Source: SCUS01 sp966211675
Lineage (GTDB): Bacteria; Myxococcota_A; Polyangia; Polyangiales; Ga0077539
DNA: 64,000 bases
Direction: 5' to 3'
Assembly (NCBI GenBank): GCA_966211675.1
Contig: CBIHPK010000001.1
Coordinates: 124,001-188,000 of the forward strand
Below, in pieces: positions 27,864 through 36,610 of the stretch (positions are counted from its first letter, which is position 1; each line of letters opens with the position of its first letter). The position numbers and the translations under genes were made by a program. Below the pieces are notes generated by a model. It ran no database searches, was not told the DNA's origin, and saw only the letters and a list, made by a program, of their open reading frames with translations.

Positions 27864-27880
27864 TCGCGACCCCGTCGCGA
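27864..27880 (+). other. Hairpin between the tRNA-like element and the downstream ORF
   Basis: TCGCGAC and GTCGCGA form a perfect 7-bp stem with a CCC loop. It sits 4 nt after the cloverleaf and just before GGAGG (27882-27886), the ribosome-binding site of the ORF at 27893. It could separate the RNA from the message or influence translation. Confidence 0.5.
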
Positions 27881-27892
27881 CGGAGGGACCCG

Positions 27893-30196
27893 ATGAGCGA
27901 CGACACCACCCGGCTCACGCCGAACCCCGGCTACGTGTCGGGGCTGCTCGCCCGAGCGCTGACCACCGCCCGCGCTCACGAGGACGCCAGCACCCGCGCC
28001 CGCGCCGAGCAGAAGCTCCGCCGCTTCTCCGCCGTGCTCGACGGGATGCTCGACGGCAGCCTCGCGATCGGCTCGCGCACCCCCGTCGCCGCGCCCCCCT
28101 GGGCGACGCTGGAGGTCGTGACCGGCGGCTTCGCCACCGGCGCCCTGCTCGCCAACGGACCGCTCCTCGAGCACGAGCGCTCGCTGCTCCGCACGCTGGG
28201 CCTGCCAGAGGGCCCGGACGCCCGGGCTCGGCTCAACGCATGGCACCTCGGCGAGGACGGGCTCGCCACCCTGCGAGCGCGACTGGCCGACGGACGCTAC
28301 CGCGTCGAGGTGCCCGAGGAGGGAGCGCTGCTCGTCGTCGCGTGGCTGCTCGACCACGACCGCCGCGCCGAGGCGCACGAGCTGCTCGACCAGATCGCCC
28401 CCTTCTTCGATCGGCTGCGGTTCTATCCCGTTCCGCACGAGCGGGCGCAGAGCGGGAGCGCGGTGGTGCGGCTGCAGCCGGTGAGCGCGACGGTCGCCTC
28501 GCTGAAGGCCGTGAAGCCGTCCGCCCAGGTGCTCCAGATGCACGAGGCCCTCGCGGTCTGGTCGCCCTATGAAGACCGCCTCGTGGCGCTGCTGCGCGAG
28601 ACCTTCGAGGGCGACGCGCCGTGCCGCCGATTCCCCGTGGGGTGGGCCGCGAGGGCCTCCGCGGCGCTCGACGAGTTCCCCCGGCTGCGCGCCGAGCACC
28701 CGCTCTGCCGTCGGCCGGACAAGCCCGGCGAGACCCTGACGATCCTCCGTCGCTCGCTGGGGCGCTGCGTGTCCGCTCCCTCGTCGCTCACCGCTCGCGA
28801 GCTCCACGCGCTCGCCGAGCTGCTCGCCTCCATCGCCCGCAAGCGCGGCGCCCCGGGCTCCGCCGCCCACTCGGCCCTGCGAGCGACGCAGGCCGCCGCG
28901 GCGGCCGTGCCCACGCACGACACCTACGCCCGCGTGCTCGTCGACCGCCTCGGATCGCTTCCCCCCGACGGGGGCATCGCGTCGCTCGACGCCGTCGCCG
29001 CGCCGCTGTCGTCCGCCGAGGCCGCGCGCGTCGGGGCCGTCGAGGGAGCCGCCCCCCCGGAGCGCTTCGTCGCCAAGCTCGCCCGCTCGTTGGAGGCGCC
29101 CATCGAGGAGCTCGTCGAGCGGGGGGTGATCCCGTCGAGCGAGGTGCTGGCGGTGGTGGCTCCGCAGATCACCTCGCAGGTGCGCGCCGTGGGCCTCGAC
29201 GACCCCTCGCTGCGCCAGCTTTACGGAGCGGTGTATTCGGCCTTCCGCCGTCGGCGCTCGCTGCTGCTGCTCGACCTGGCCCACCAGGTGCGCCTGGAGG
29301 AGCTGCCGTGGGTGCGGGCCATCGAGGGGTTGCGCCGGGCTGGAGCCGACGCGACCACGGCCTCGCGCGTCACCCTGGAGCAGCTCTCCACGCTGGCGAT
29401 CACGTCGTTTCCGGAGGTGATCCTGCCCAACAAGCTGCTGCAGGAGCTCGGGTCGCTGGCGAAGGGGGCCGGGCTCGACCTGCCGCTCGTCGAGGAGCTC
29501 GCCGCCGACATCTTCATGGGGACCTTCTCCCCGAAGTTCGTCCGCGCCGCGAAGCGCGCGGCCTCGATGCTCCAGGGGACGCTCTACGAGCGCTACTACG
29601 ACGTCCCCACGGAGCGGGTGCTCTCGCTGAAGGAGGTCGTCACCCCGAAGCACGCCCGCCCCGGGACCACCGCGCCGTCTCCGGCCTTCGCCGCGCTCTG
29701 CACCGAGCTGGCGGGCGCCTCCGCCGCCGCCGGCTGGTCCGTCGCCCGCAATGGGACCATCGTCGAGCAGGAGCAGATCCTGACGACGCACAACCTCGCG
29801 GTGCTCTTCGAGACCTTCGCCCTCTCCGAGCGCCTGGCCGATCGACTGCCGGAGCTCGCCCGCACCTGCTTCACGCGCATCTGCCGCGACCAGTCGCAGC
29901 GCGTGACGGCGTGGCACTCGCAGCTCAAGCGGGTGAAGAACAGCGCCTACGCGTGGCGCCAGATGGTGTTCTTCCTCTCCGTGGCTCCGCCCGGATCGGT
30001 GGACGACTTCCTCCTCTGGGCGGAGGAGCACCTCGCCGAGCAGCGCGACGAGCTGCGAGCGCGCTTCACGCCGGTGCTTCGGGGGCTGCTGGCCGTCGCG
30101 GTGGGGCAGGCGCCCACGCCGGAGATGCCGCGCTTCCTGGGATGGAGCGTCGGCCGTCACTGGCTGCTCCCGCAGAGCGCTCGACCGGGCGCGTGA
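27893..30196 (+). CDS. Large helical protein of unknown function linked to a tRNA-like RNA
   Basis: 767 residues with a strong GGAGG 6 nt upstream of the ATG. No signal peptide or membrane segment, so cytoplasmic. The sequence is almost wholly alpha-helical, HEAT/ARM-like in texture. Distinctive blocks are WATLEVVTGGFATGALL (about 64-80), SLLLLDLAHQVRLEELPW (mid), AADIFMGTFSPKF, and VEQEQILTTHNLAVLFETF (about 623-641), the last two likely core motifs. I recall similar unannotated proteins in actinobacteria and myxobacteria but cannot verify it. It is not a TROVE/Ro60 protein as far as I can see (no von Willebrand A MIDAS). The tRNA-shaped RNA ends 33 nt before its start, suggesting an RNA-protein unit; binding is inference. 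Confidence 0.8.
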   Translation: MSDDTTRLTPNPGYVSGLLARALTTARAHEDASTRARAEQKLRRFSAVLDGMLDGSLAIGSRTPVAAPPWATLEVVTGGFATGALLANGPLLEHERSLLRTLGLPEGPDARARLNAWHLGEDGLATLRARLADGRYRVEVPEEGALLVVAWLLDHDRRAEAHELLDQIAPFFDRLRFYPVPHERAQSGSAVVRLQPVSATVASLKAVKPSAQVLQMHEALAVWSPYEDRLVALLRETFEGDAPCRRFPVGWAARASAALDEFPRLRAEHPLCRRPDKPGETLTILRRSLGRCVSAPSSLTARELHALAELLASIARKRGAPGSAAHSALRATQAAAAAVPTHDTYARVLVDRLGSLPPDGGIASLDAVAAPLSSAEAARVGAVEGAAPPERFVAKLARSLEAPIEELVERGVIPSSEVLAVVAPQITSQVRAVGLDDPSLRQLYGAVYSAFRRRRSLLLLDLAHQVRLEELPWVRAIEGLRRAGADATTASRVTLEQLSTLAITSFPEVILPNKLLQELGSLAKGAGLDLPLVEELAADIFMGTFSPKFVRAAKRAASMLQGTLYERYYDVPTERVLSLKEVVTPKHARPGTTAPSPAFAALCTELAGASAAAGWSVARNGTIVEQEQILTTHNLAVLFETFALSERLADRLPELARTCFTRICRDQSQRVTAWHSQLKRVKNSAYAWRQMVFFLSVAPPGSVDDFLLWAEEHLAEQRDELRARFTPVLRGLLAVAVGQAPTPEMPRFLGWSVGRHWLLPQSARPGA

Positions 30197-30229
30197 GCGG
30201 CACGGCGTTCGCTACCTCGGGGCGATGCC

Positions 30230-30913
30230 ATGCACAACCTCACTCGATCCTGGTGGCGTCCGCGGCGTGTCGGGCGGGGCGTTCTGATGGCGCTGGCGCT
30301 CTCGGTGGCGGGGTGCGGCGAGGACACGCCGGACCGACCGCTGCCGCTGACGGACATCGGCGCATCGCTCGGCGAGGGCTTCGCCACGGACAGCAACGCG
30401 GTGCTGGAGGGCGGCGGGTCCGTCGTCGATGCGGTGGTCCCGAGGGACCGCGCGTCGCCCAATGGGGACAACGACATCGGGCCTGGCGGCATCGACGGCG
30501 GAGCGGTCGATGCGGACGTCGGCGAGGTGGCCTTCAACGACCTGGGAGGTCAGCCGACGGACGATGGGGCGATGGAGGTACCAACGGATGGCGGGGTGAT
30601 CAGCCTCCCGGACACCGGGCCCACGGGCGCGGCGGACACGGGACCGACGGGCGCGGCGGACACCGGGCCTACGGGTGCGGCGGACACCGGGCCTACGGGT
30701 GCGGCGGACACCGGGCCTACGGGTGTGGCGGACACGGGACCTACGGGTGTGGCGGACACGGGGCCCACGGGCCCAGCGGATACGGGGCCGACGGGTGCGG
30801 CGGACACCGGGCCCACGGGACCAGCGGACACGGGGCCTACGGGGCCCGCGGACACCGGGCCTACGGGGCCCGCGGACACCGGGCCTACGGGACCGGCGGA
30901 CACCGGGTTCTAG
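30230..30913 (+). CDS. Lipoprotein with a 12-copy octapeptide tail
   Basis: 227 residues. The signal has lipobox VAGC (Cys at about 29) after a basic N-terminus. A mixed acidic, Gly-rich segment (30-127) leads to a tail of twelve 8-residue units of the form DTGPTG(A/V/P)A, ending DTGF. Such Asp/Thr/Gly-Pro repeats are extended and disordered, likely projecting the protein from the outer membrane; they are not collagen triplets. No folded domain follows, so the protein ends at the repeat. It starts 33 bp after the 767-residue gene but shares no obvious function with it. Confidence 0.7.
   Translation: MHNLTRSWWRPRRVGRGVLMALALSVAGCGEDTPDRPLPLTDIGASLGEGFATDSNAVLEGGGSVVDAVVPRDRASPNGDNDIGPGGIDGGAVDADVGEVAFNDLGGQPTDDGAMEVPTDGGVISLPDTGPTGAADTGPTGAADTGPTGAADTGPTGAADTGPTGVADTGPTGVADTGPTGPADTGPTGAADTGPTGPADTGPTGPADTGPTGPADTGPTGPADTGF
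30611..30898 (+). repeat. Tandem array of 12 x 24 bp within the lipoprotein gene
   Basis: Twelve adjacent 24-bp units encode DTGPTGxA. Several neighbours are identical or differ at one to three positions, mostly at the seventh codon, so the array should be prone to copy-number change in steps that keep the frame. Confidence 0.9.
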
Positions 30914-30942
30914 TCGATGCGCAGATGTACAGAGCTGCGACA

Positions 30943-30972
30943 GGTGACGGTGCCCTGAGGCAGCCGTGCACC
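30943..30972. terminator. Bidirectional terminator-like hairpin
   Basis: A 12-bp stem (GGTG/CACC, ACGG/CCGT, TGCC/GGCA) with two single-G bulges and a CTGA tetraloop lies in the 85-bp gap between the convergent repeat lipoprotein and DUF937 genes. No T-tract follows on either strand. Confidence 0.5.
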
Positions 30973-30998
30973 GGTCGAGGGGATGAGGAGGGAGCGCC

Positions 30999-31571
30999 CT
31001 AGCGGCCGCCGAAGGGCGTGAACTGCGCGCCGAAACCCGTGGGGGCCTGCGCGGGCATCGCAGCGGGAGCGTGAGCGCCGCCGAGACCGAGCGCGCTGGC
31101 GGCGCTGCCGAGGGCGCCCGCGAGACCACCGGCGCCGGCGCCCTGGCCGAGGTTCATGCCCTGGATCTTGTCCCAGAGGAAGTCGATCATCAGCGGGGTG
31201 ACGATGGCGCCGAGGACGCCGGCGACGCGCTCGGGGAGGCCGCAGCGCGTGGCGATCACCTGCGCGACGTGGCCGCCGACGACGCTCTGCAGTCCGTCGA
31301 TGGCCGCGCCCTTCATGCCCTCGCCCCGCACGAGGCCGCTGACGGCGCCGGTGAGGAAGTTCATCGCGTAGTTGCTGTTCTTGATGTCGAGGAGCCCGAG
31401 CTGGCCGTTGTTCGACTGCATCGCGCTCTGCATCGCGGACACCGCCGCGGGAAACGCCGTCGTCAGGATGCCGGCCGACTGGGTAGGCGAGTAGCCCTGC
31501 GCCTGGAGGGCGGAGTACGCCTGCTGGCCCTGCGGGGACTGACCGAAGAGGTTGAGGAGCTGGTCGAACAT
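30999..31571 (-). CDS. DUF937-family protein
   Basis: 190 residues. The N-terminus MFDQLLNLF and the regular helical pattern with Gly-rich breaks match DUF937 (YidB-like) proteins. A central segment (about 96-135) is hydrophobic enough to pack against a membrane but lacks charged flanks of a clear anchor. The last 50 residues are Gly/Ala/Pro-rich. The biological role of DUF937 is unknown. It is a single gene, converging on the repeat lipoprotein and divergent from the PHP protein, with a 136-bp promoter region between the latter two. Confidence 0.75.
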   Translation of the reverse strand: MFDQLLNLFGQSPQGQQAYSALQAQGYSPTQSAGILTTAFPAAVSAMQSAMQSNNGQLGLLDIKNSNYAMNFLTGAVSGLVRGEGMKGAAIDGLQSVVGGHVAQVIATRCGLPERVAGVLGAIVTPLMIDFLWDKIQGMNLGQGAGAGGLAGALGSAASALGLGGAHAPAAMPAQAPTGFGAQFTPFGGR

Positions 31572-31707
31572 CGTGGGGTACCTCGCCGACGGTGAAGGGT
31601 CGCGACGCTCGCGACGACGGGGCGAAGGTTCTCGCGGGGGGTCGCGTTGTCAAGCAACGCCCGAGCGCCGGTAGCGCGCCGCGATTTCACCTACCATCGC
31701 GCTCTCC

Positions 31708-33369
31708 ATGGCCGCCCACTCCCCACTCCGCCACGCCGCCGTTTTCGCCCTCGGCCTCGCCGCGCTCCCCTCGCTGGCCGCGGCGCAGACGCCCATCGTG
31801 CTCGACGCCCCGATCCCCGATGGGACGGCCCGCTACTTCGCGGTGCCCTTCACGGTCCCCGAAGGGATCCGCGAGATCGAGGTCCGCCACGACGACCGCT
31901 CGGAGATGAACATCCTCGACTGGGGCCTCGCCGACCCGATGCGCTTCCGCGGCTGGGGCGGCGGCAACACCGAGGCCGCCGTGGTCTCCGTCGAGGCGGC
32001 CTCGCGGAGCTACGTGCCCGGCCCGATCCCCGCGGGCCAGTGGTCGCTGCTCATCGGCCAGGCGAAGGTGATCGAGCGGCCCGCTCGCTACCACGTCGAG
32101 ATCTTCCTCCGCGCGACCCCGACGCTCGCGCCGCAGCCCGAGCGCCGCCCCTACGCCGACGCGCCCGCGCTCTCCGCTGGGCCCCGCTGGTACGCGGGCG
32201 ACTTCCACGTCCACTCCCGCGAGAGCGGCGACGCGAGCCCGACGCTCGACGAGGTGGCCACCTTCGCACGCGGCCGCGGCCTCGATTTCGTCGAGCTCTC
32301 CGAGCACAACACCGTCTCCGAGCTCGACCTCGTCGGCGCGGCGCAGGCCCGCCACCCGGCGCTGCTCTTCGTCCCGGGCATCGAGGTCACCACGTACTCG
32401 GGCCACGCCAACGCGATCGGCGCCACGCGCTGGGTCGACTTCCGCGTCGGGTCCGCCGACCCCGTGGTCACCATCGACGCCATCACCGCCGCGGTCGCGG
32501 CGCAGAGCGCGGTCTTCTCCATCAACCACCCGGTGCTCAACCTGGGCGACGTGTGCATCGGCTGCTCGTGGTCGCTCTCCGAGCCCGCAGGGCGCGTCGG
32601 CGCTGTGGAGCTGCAGAACGGCCAGTACTCGGTCACCGGCTCGCTCTTCTACGCGCGCTCGGTGCGCTTCTGGGAGGCCTACCTCGCCCGCGGAGAGCAC
32701 GTCGCCCCGCTCGGAGGCAGCGACGACCACAGCGCCGGCCGCGACCACGGATCGCTCTCGAGCCCCATCGGCGGTCCCACCACCATGGTCTACGCGACGG
32801 AGCTGAGCGTCCCGGCGATCCTCGCGGGCGTCCGAGCGGGGCGCACGGTGGTGAAGCTCCAGGGGCCCGACGACCCGATGGTGGAGCTTCGCGCGGGCGA
32901 CTCCGCGATGATCGGCGACACGGTGCGAGCGCGGCACGCGACGCTGCGGGCGACGGTCACCCACGGCATGGGCTCGACGCTCTCCTTCGTGCACAACGGC
33001 GCCGCGTCCGACCCGGTGACGGTGAGCGCCGACCCCTTCACCGCGACGCTGGAAGTCGACGCCCCGCCCGGCGCCGCGGACGACCGCTGGCGCTGCGAGC
33101 TCGCGGTGGGCGACCGTCCTCGCGTGGTCACCGGGCACATCTGGGTCGCCGCGACGGGCGAGGCCCCGCCCCCGGACGCGGGCACTCCTCCGGCGGCGGT
33201 CGATGCGGGGATGGACGCGGGCGCGGCCGTCACGCCGACGCCGAACGACGGCTGCGGCTGCCGTAGCGCCCCGGCGTCGCGAGGAGCGGGCCTGGGGTGG
33301 ATGCTCGCGGCCCTCGGTCTGGTGATCCGTCGACGGGGCGCTCGCCGAATCACGGGGTCGGCCCGATAG
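31708..33369 (+). CDS. Secreted PHP-domain (CehA/McbA-like) metallohydrolase with MYXO-CTERM-like tail
   Basis: 553 residues. A signal peptide (1-26, ending SLAAAQ) and an N-terminal beta domain (about 27-150) precede the PHP core (about 160-430). Metal-binding motifs are visible: DFHVHS (His167 and His169), SEHNT (about 200) and GGSDDHSAG (about 335), as in CehA/McbA phosphoesterases. A beta-rich segment and an Asp/Ala linker lead to a C-terminal tail with CGCR, a hydrophobic stretch and an RRRG-type basic end, the pattern of MYXO-CTERM sorting signals, so it should be anchored or processed at the cell surface. Substrate is unknown; phosphoesters or phosphonates are typical of the family. 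Confidence 0.8.
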   Translation: MAAHSPLRHAAVFALGLAALPSLAAAQTPIVLDAPIPDGTARYFAVPFTVPEGIREIEVRHDDRSEMNILDWGLADPMRFRGWGGGNTEAAVVSVEAASRSYVPGPIPAGQWSLLIGQAKVIERPARYHVEIFLRATPTLAPQPERRPYADAPALSAGPRWYAGDFHVHSRESGDASPTLDEVATFARGRGLDFVELSEHNTVSELDLVGAAQARHPALLFVPGIEVTTYSGHANAIGATRWVDFRVGSADPVVTIDAITAAVAAQSAVFSINHPVLNLGDVCIGCSWSLSEPAGRVGAVELQNGQYSVTGSLFYARSVRFWEAYLARGEHVAPLGGSDDHSAGRDHGSLSSPIGGPTTMVYATELSVPAILAGVRAGRTVVKLQGPDDPMVELRAGDSAMIGDTVRARHATLRATVTHGMGSTLSFVHNGAASDPVTVSADPFTATLEVDAPPGAADDRWRCELAVGDRPRVVTGHIWVAATGEAPPPDAGTPPAAVDAGMDAGAAVTPTPNDGCGCRSAPASRGAGLGWMLAALGLVIRRRGARRITGSAR

Positions 33370-33412
33370 GCCATCGACGCGGCGCCCGAAAGCAGCATCT
33401 ATTCGGTCCGTC

Positions 33413-34474
33413 ATGGAGCCCTCGACCGCACCCTTCGTCTCCCCCGTCGTGCGCCCCGCGCACTTCGACGACCGCGCCCGCTGGAACGGCTACGTCGAGC
33501 GCCATCCCCACGCCTCGGTCTATCACCGCTGGGAGTGGGGCGAGCTCTTCCGCGACGTCTACGGCACCCGCTGGCGGCCGCTCATCGCCATGCGCGGCGC
33601 GCGCGTCTGCGGCGTGCTCCCGCTGGTGCGCCTCTCCTCGCTGCCCTTCGGCACGCAGCTGGTGTCGCTCCCGTACTTCGGTCACGGCGGCGCCCTCGCC
33701 GACGACGACGAGGCCTACCGCGCCCTCTTCGCCGCCGCGCGAGAGCTGCTCCCCGCGGAGGGCGCCGCCCGAGTCGAGCTGCGCCATGCCCACGCGGTCC
33801 CGAGCGATGGGCTCGCGTCGCGAGGAGACAAGGTGCTGATGCAGCTCGCGCTCCCCGACGACCCGGAGGCGCTGCTCAAGGCCCTCGGCCCGAAGAACCG
33901 GGCGGACATCCGACGCCCCGAGAAGGAGGGCCTCACCGCGCACCTCGGCGGCGAGGAGCTGATCCCCGAATACCACTCGGTGTATTCGTCCGTGATGCGC
34001 GACCTGGGCAGCCCCGGCCACGGCGCGAGGCTCTTCCGCGAGGCGCTCCAGCGGATGCCCGACCGCTGCTGGGTCGCGGTGGTGCGCTACCAGGGTCGCC
34101 CGGTGGGCGGAGGTTTCCTCGCGGGCATGGGCGACACGCTGGAGATCCCCTGCGCGGGCTCGCTGCACGCCTTCACCCGCCTCCGCGGCAACATGCTCCT
34201 CTACTGGACCATCCTGTCCGAGGCGATCCGCCGCGGCTACAAGACCTTCTCCTTCGGCCGCTCCTCGCTCGACTCGGGCACCTACGCCTTCAAGAAGAAC
34301 TGGGGCGCCGTCCCCGCGCCGCTCGCCTACCACTACCTCCTCCCGCCGGGCGGAGCGCTCCCCGAGCTGCGGCCCGACAACCCGAAGTTCGCCCGGGTCA
34401 TCGCCGCCTGGCAGCGCCTCCCGGTGCCCGTCGCCACGCTCGCGGGTCCGCGGGTCGTCCGGTGGATCCCGTGA
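33413..34474 (+). CDS. FemAB-like acyl/aminoacyltransferase, exosortase-A-associated type
   Basis: 353 residues with two GNAT-like halves. WEWGELF early, GPKNRADIRRPEKEG mid-protein and GRSSLDSGTYAFKKNWG near residue 283 match the FemAB-related proteins encoded with exosortase-A exopolysaccharide clusters (TIGR03019). Such enzymes are thought to acylate or aminoacylate an envelope or exopolysaccharide building block. There is no signal peptide, so it is cytoplasmic. It opens a five-gene rightward run in which the next genes (deacetylase DUF3473, GT4, deacetylase-like, O-ligase) are also of the exosortase-A-associated set, which strengthens the call. Confidence 0.85.
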   Translation: MEPSTAPFVSPVVRPAHFDDRARWNGYVERHPHASVYHRWEWGELFRDVYGTRWRPLIAMRGARVCGVLPLVRLSSLPFGTQLVSLPYFGHGGALADDDEAYRALFAAARELLPAEGAARVELRHAHAVPSDGLASRGDKVLMQLALPDDPEALLKALGPKNRADIRRPEKEGLTAHLGGEELIPEYHSVYSSVMRDLGSPGHGARLFREALQRMPDRCWVAVVRYQGRPVGGGFLAGMGDTLEIPCAGSLHAFTRLRGNMLLYWTILSEAIRRGYKTFSFGRSSLDSGTYAFKKNWGAVPAPLAYHYLLPPGGALPELRPDNPKFARVIAAWQRLPVPVATLAGPRVVRWIP

Positions 34475-34519
34475 CGGCGGTTCGCACGTCCGCGGGGCTG
34501 TACTAGTCTGCTCATCGCC

Positions 34520-35401
34520 ATGACCACCAACGCGCTCACCGTAGACGTCGAGGAGTACTTCCAGGTCGAGGCCCTCGCCCGCCTCGTCGACCGCGACGAG
34601 TGGGACCGGCTGGAGTCCCGCGTCGTCTGGGAGACCTCCCGGCTCCTCGAACTCTTCGCGAGGGAAGGGGTCCACGCGACCTTCTTCTCCCTGGGGTGGG
34701 TCGCTCGCCGCCACCCCGCGCTCATCCGCCGCATCGTCTCCGAGGGCCACGAGCTGGCCTGCCACGGCGACGGCCACCGCATGATCACCCAGATGTCCCC
34801 GGCGGAGTTTCGCGCCGACGTCCGCGCCGCCAAGGCGACCCTCGAAGACATCGGCGGGGTGCGCGTCGACGGCTACCGCGCGCCGACCTTCTCCGTCGTC
34901 GAGGGCACCCGCTGGGCGCTCGACGTGCTGCGCGACGAGGGCTTCACCTACGACGCCAGCATCTTCCCCATCCGCCACGACCGCTACGGCATCCCCACGG
35001 CGCCCCGCGCCCCGCACCGCATCGACTCCGGTCCGGGCGCCGGGATGGTGGAGTTTCCTAGCAGCACCATCCGCGTCGCCGGGCGCAACATCCCCGTCGG
35101 CGGCGGCGGCTACCTCCGGCTCCTCCCGATGGCCTACACCCGCTGGGCGCTCGACCGCATCGCCGCCGAGGGGTCGCCCTTCATGGTCTACCTGCACCCC
35201 TGGGAGATCGACGCGCAGCAGCCCCGCTTCCCCCTCGGCCGCCTCGCCACGCTGCGCGGCTACCACAACGTCGACCAGATCATCCCCCGGCTCACCGAGC
35301 TCCTTCGGGCGTACCGCTTCGGGCCCGCGCGCTCGGTGCTCCAGTCCCTCGACCTGCTCCCCCGGGCTGAGACCTCACCCGCCGTCGCGGTCACGGCGTA
35401 G
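34520..35401 (+). CDS. Polysaccharide deacetylase with DUF3473, exosortase-A-associated type
   Basis: 293 residues. The NodB fold is clear: TVDVEEYF carries the catalytic Asp pair, CHGDGHRM gives the metal His pair (about residues 78-85), and GYRAPTFS provides the third conserved block. The C-terminal about 65 residues, with HPWEID and FPLGRL, match DUF3473, found on exosortase-A-cluster deacetylases (TIGR03006). It probably N-deacetylates a lipid-linked or nascent sugar during exopolysaccharide synthesis. There is no signal peptide. It begins 45 bp after the FemAB gene; the ATG at 34520 is the only one before the VDVEEYF motif. Confidence 0.92.
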   Translation: MTTNALTVDVEEYFQVEALARLVDRDEWDRLESRVVWETSRLLELFAREGVHATFFSLGWVARRHPALIRRIVSEGHELACHGDGHRMITQMSPAEFRADVRAAKATLEDIGGVRVDGYRAPTFSVVEGTRWALDVLRDEGFTYDASIFPIRHDRYGIPTAPRAPHRIDSGPGAGMVEFPSSTIRVAGRNIPVGGGGYLRLLPMAYTRWALDRIAAEGSPFMVYLHPWEIDAQQPRFPLGRLATLRGYHNVDQIIPRLTELLRAYRFGPARSVLQSLDLLPRAETSPAVAVTA

Positions 35402-35413
35402 CATCCCCCGCTC

Positions 35414-36610
35414 ATGGCCGAGCCGTCGTTCATCGTCTTCGGCGACGACTGGGGCGCGCACCCCTCCAGCGTGCAGCACCTCTTCAAGCGCATCGCCCGC
35501 ACCCACCGCACGCTCTGGGTCAACACCCTCGGCCTGCGACCGCCGCGCCTCGACCGCCGCGACGCCGCCCGCGTGGTCCGCAAGCTGCGCTCGATGCTCG
35601 CGCCCACCACCGGCTCTCCCGCCGCCGGCCCGTCGCGGGACGCGGGCCTCGACCTGCACGTCGTCGCCCCCCCGATGCTCCCGTGGATGCGCCCCGCGCC
35701 GCTGCGCCTCGTCAACCGAGAGAGCGTGCGCCTGCTCGTCGGCCGCGAGGCCGCTCGCCTCGGGATGCGCGACCCGATCGTGGTCACCACCGTCCCCAAC
35801 GGCGTCGACGGGAGAGGGATCGCGGGCTCCCGCTGCCTCGTCTACTACTGCGTCGACGACTTCACCAACTGGCCCGGCGTCGACCGCGTCGCGGCTTCGG
35901 AGCTCGAGCGCGAGCTGCTCTCCGTCTGCGACGCCGTGCTCGCCACCAGCCAGAACCTCGCGGACACCCGCCGCCCCCTCCACGGCGAGGCCGCGCTGCT
36001 TCCGCACGGCGTCGACGTCGAGCACCTCGCCACGGCCTGCGACCCGGGCACCCCGACGCTCCCCGGGGTGCGCCGCGGCCGACCCGTGCTGGGCTACCTC
36101 GGCCTCGTGGACGCGCGCCTCGACGTCGACCTGGTGATGGGCGTCGCGCGCGCCCGGCCCGACTGGGACCTCGTCTTCGTGGGCCCCACGGACACGGCGC
36201 CGGATCCGCGGCTGCGAGGCGACAACGTGCGCTTCGTCGGGGCGGTCCCGTATGAGCGGCTGCCCGAGGCGATGGCCTCCTTCGACGTGGCGCTGCTGCC
36301 GTACGTCCGCTCCGAGCTCACCCGCTCGATCAACCCGCTCAAGCTCCGCGAGTACCTCGCCTCGGGTCGGCCCATCGTGGCCACCTCGCTCCCGGAGGTC
36401 GCCCGCTACGCCCCGGAGGTGCGCCTCGCGGACACGGTCGACGAGGCCGTCGCCGCCATCGACGCCGCCCTCGCGGGGCCCTCCGACCGCCGCGCCGCCC
36501 GCGCCGCCCTCCTCGCCGGCGAGACCTGGGACGACCGGGCCCGCGCCTTCCTCGACCGCTGCCTCGCCGCCCGCGACGCCAGCCCCCACCGCTTACGAGA
36601 CCCCGTATGA
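35414..36610 (+). CDS. Glycosyltransferase, GT4/TuaH-like
   Basis: 398 residues. The N-terminal half has FGDDWGAHPSSVQHLF and a VNTLGLR segment as in TuaH-like exopolysaccharide glycosyltransferases; CVDDFTNWPGV and a LLPHGVDVEHL block are typical of GT-B enzymes where the acceptor half meets the hinge. The C-terminal half has GYLGLVDARLD and SINPLKLREYLASGRP, the usual nucleotide-sugar-binding E/PLK/EY region. It should transfer a sugar to a growing polyprenyl-linked glycan on the cytoplasmic face. It starts 12 bp after the deacetylase and its stop overlaps the next start by 4 bp (ATGA). Confidence 0.88.
   Translation: MAEPSFIVFGDDWGAHPSSVQHLFKRIARTHRTLWVNTLGLRPPRLDRRDAARVVRKLRSMLAPTTGSPAAGPSRDAGLDLHVVAPPMLPWMRPAPLRLVNRESVRLLVGREAARLGMRDPIVVTTVPNGVDGRGIAGSRCLVYYCVDDFTNWPGVDRVAASELERELLSVCDAVLATSQNLADTRRPLHGEAALLPHGVDVEHLATACDPGTPTLPGVRRGRPVLGYLGLVDARLDVDLVMGVARARPDWDLVFVGPTDTAPDPRLRGDNVRFVGAVPYERLPEAMASFDVALLPYVRSELTRSINPLKLREYLASGRPIVATSLPEVARYAPEVRLADTVDEAVAAIDAALAGPSDRRAARAALLAGETWDDRARAFLDRCLAARDASPHRLRDPV

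Noticed and set aside
27893..30196. A Ro60/TROVE protein with a Y-RNA-like partner
   Set aside because: The idea fits the tRNA-shaped RNA, but I cannot see a von Willebrand A MIDAS motif or TROVE signatures in the protein, so the name would be a guess.
30611..30898. CRISPR-like array
   Set aside because: The 24-bp units are contiguous with no spacers and encode a protein repeat in a lipoprotein frame.
30611..30898. Collagen-like Gly-X-Y repeat
   Set aside because: Gly does not recur every third residue; the unit is an octapeptide with Gly at positions 3 and 6 only.
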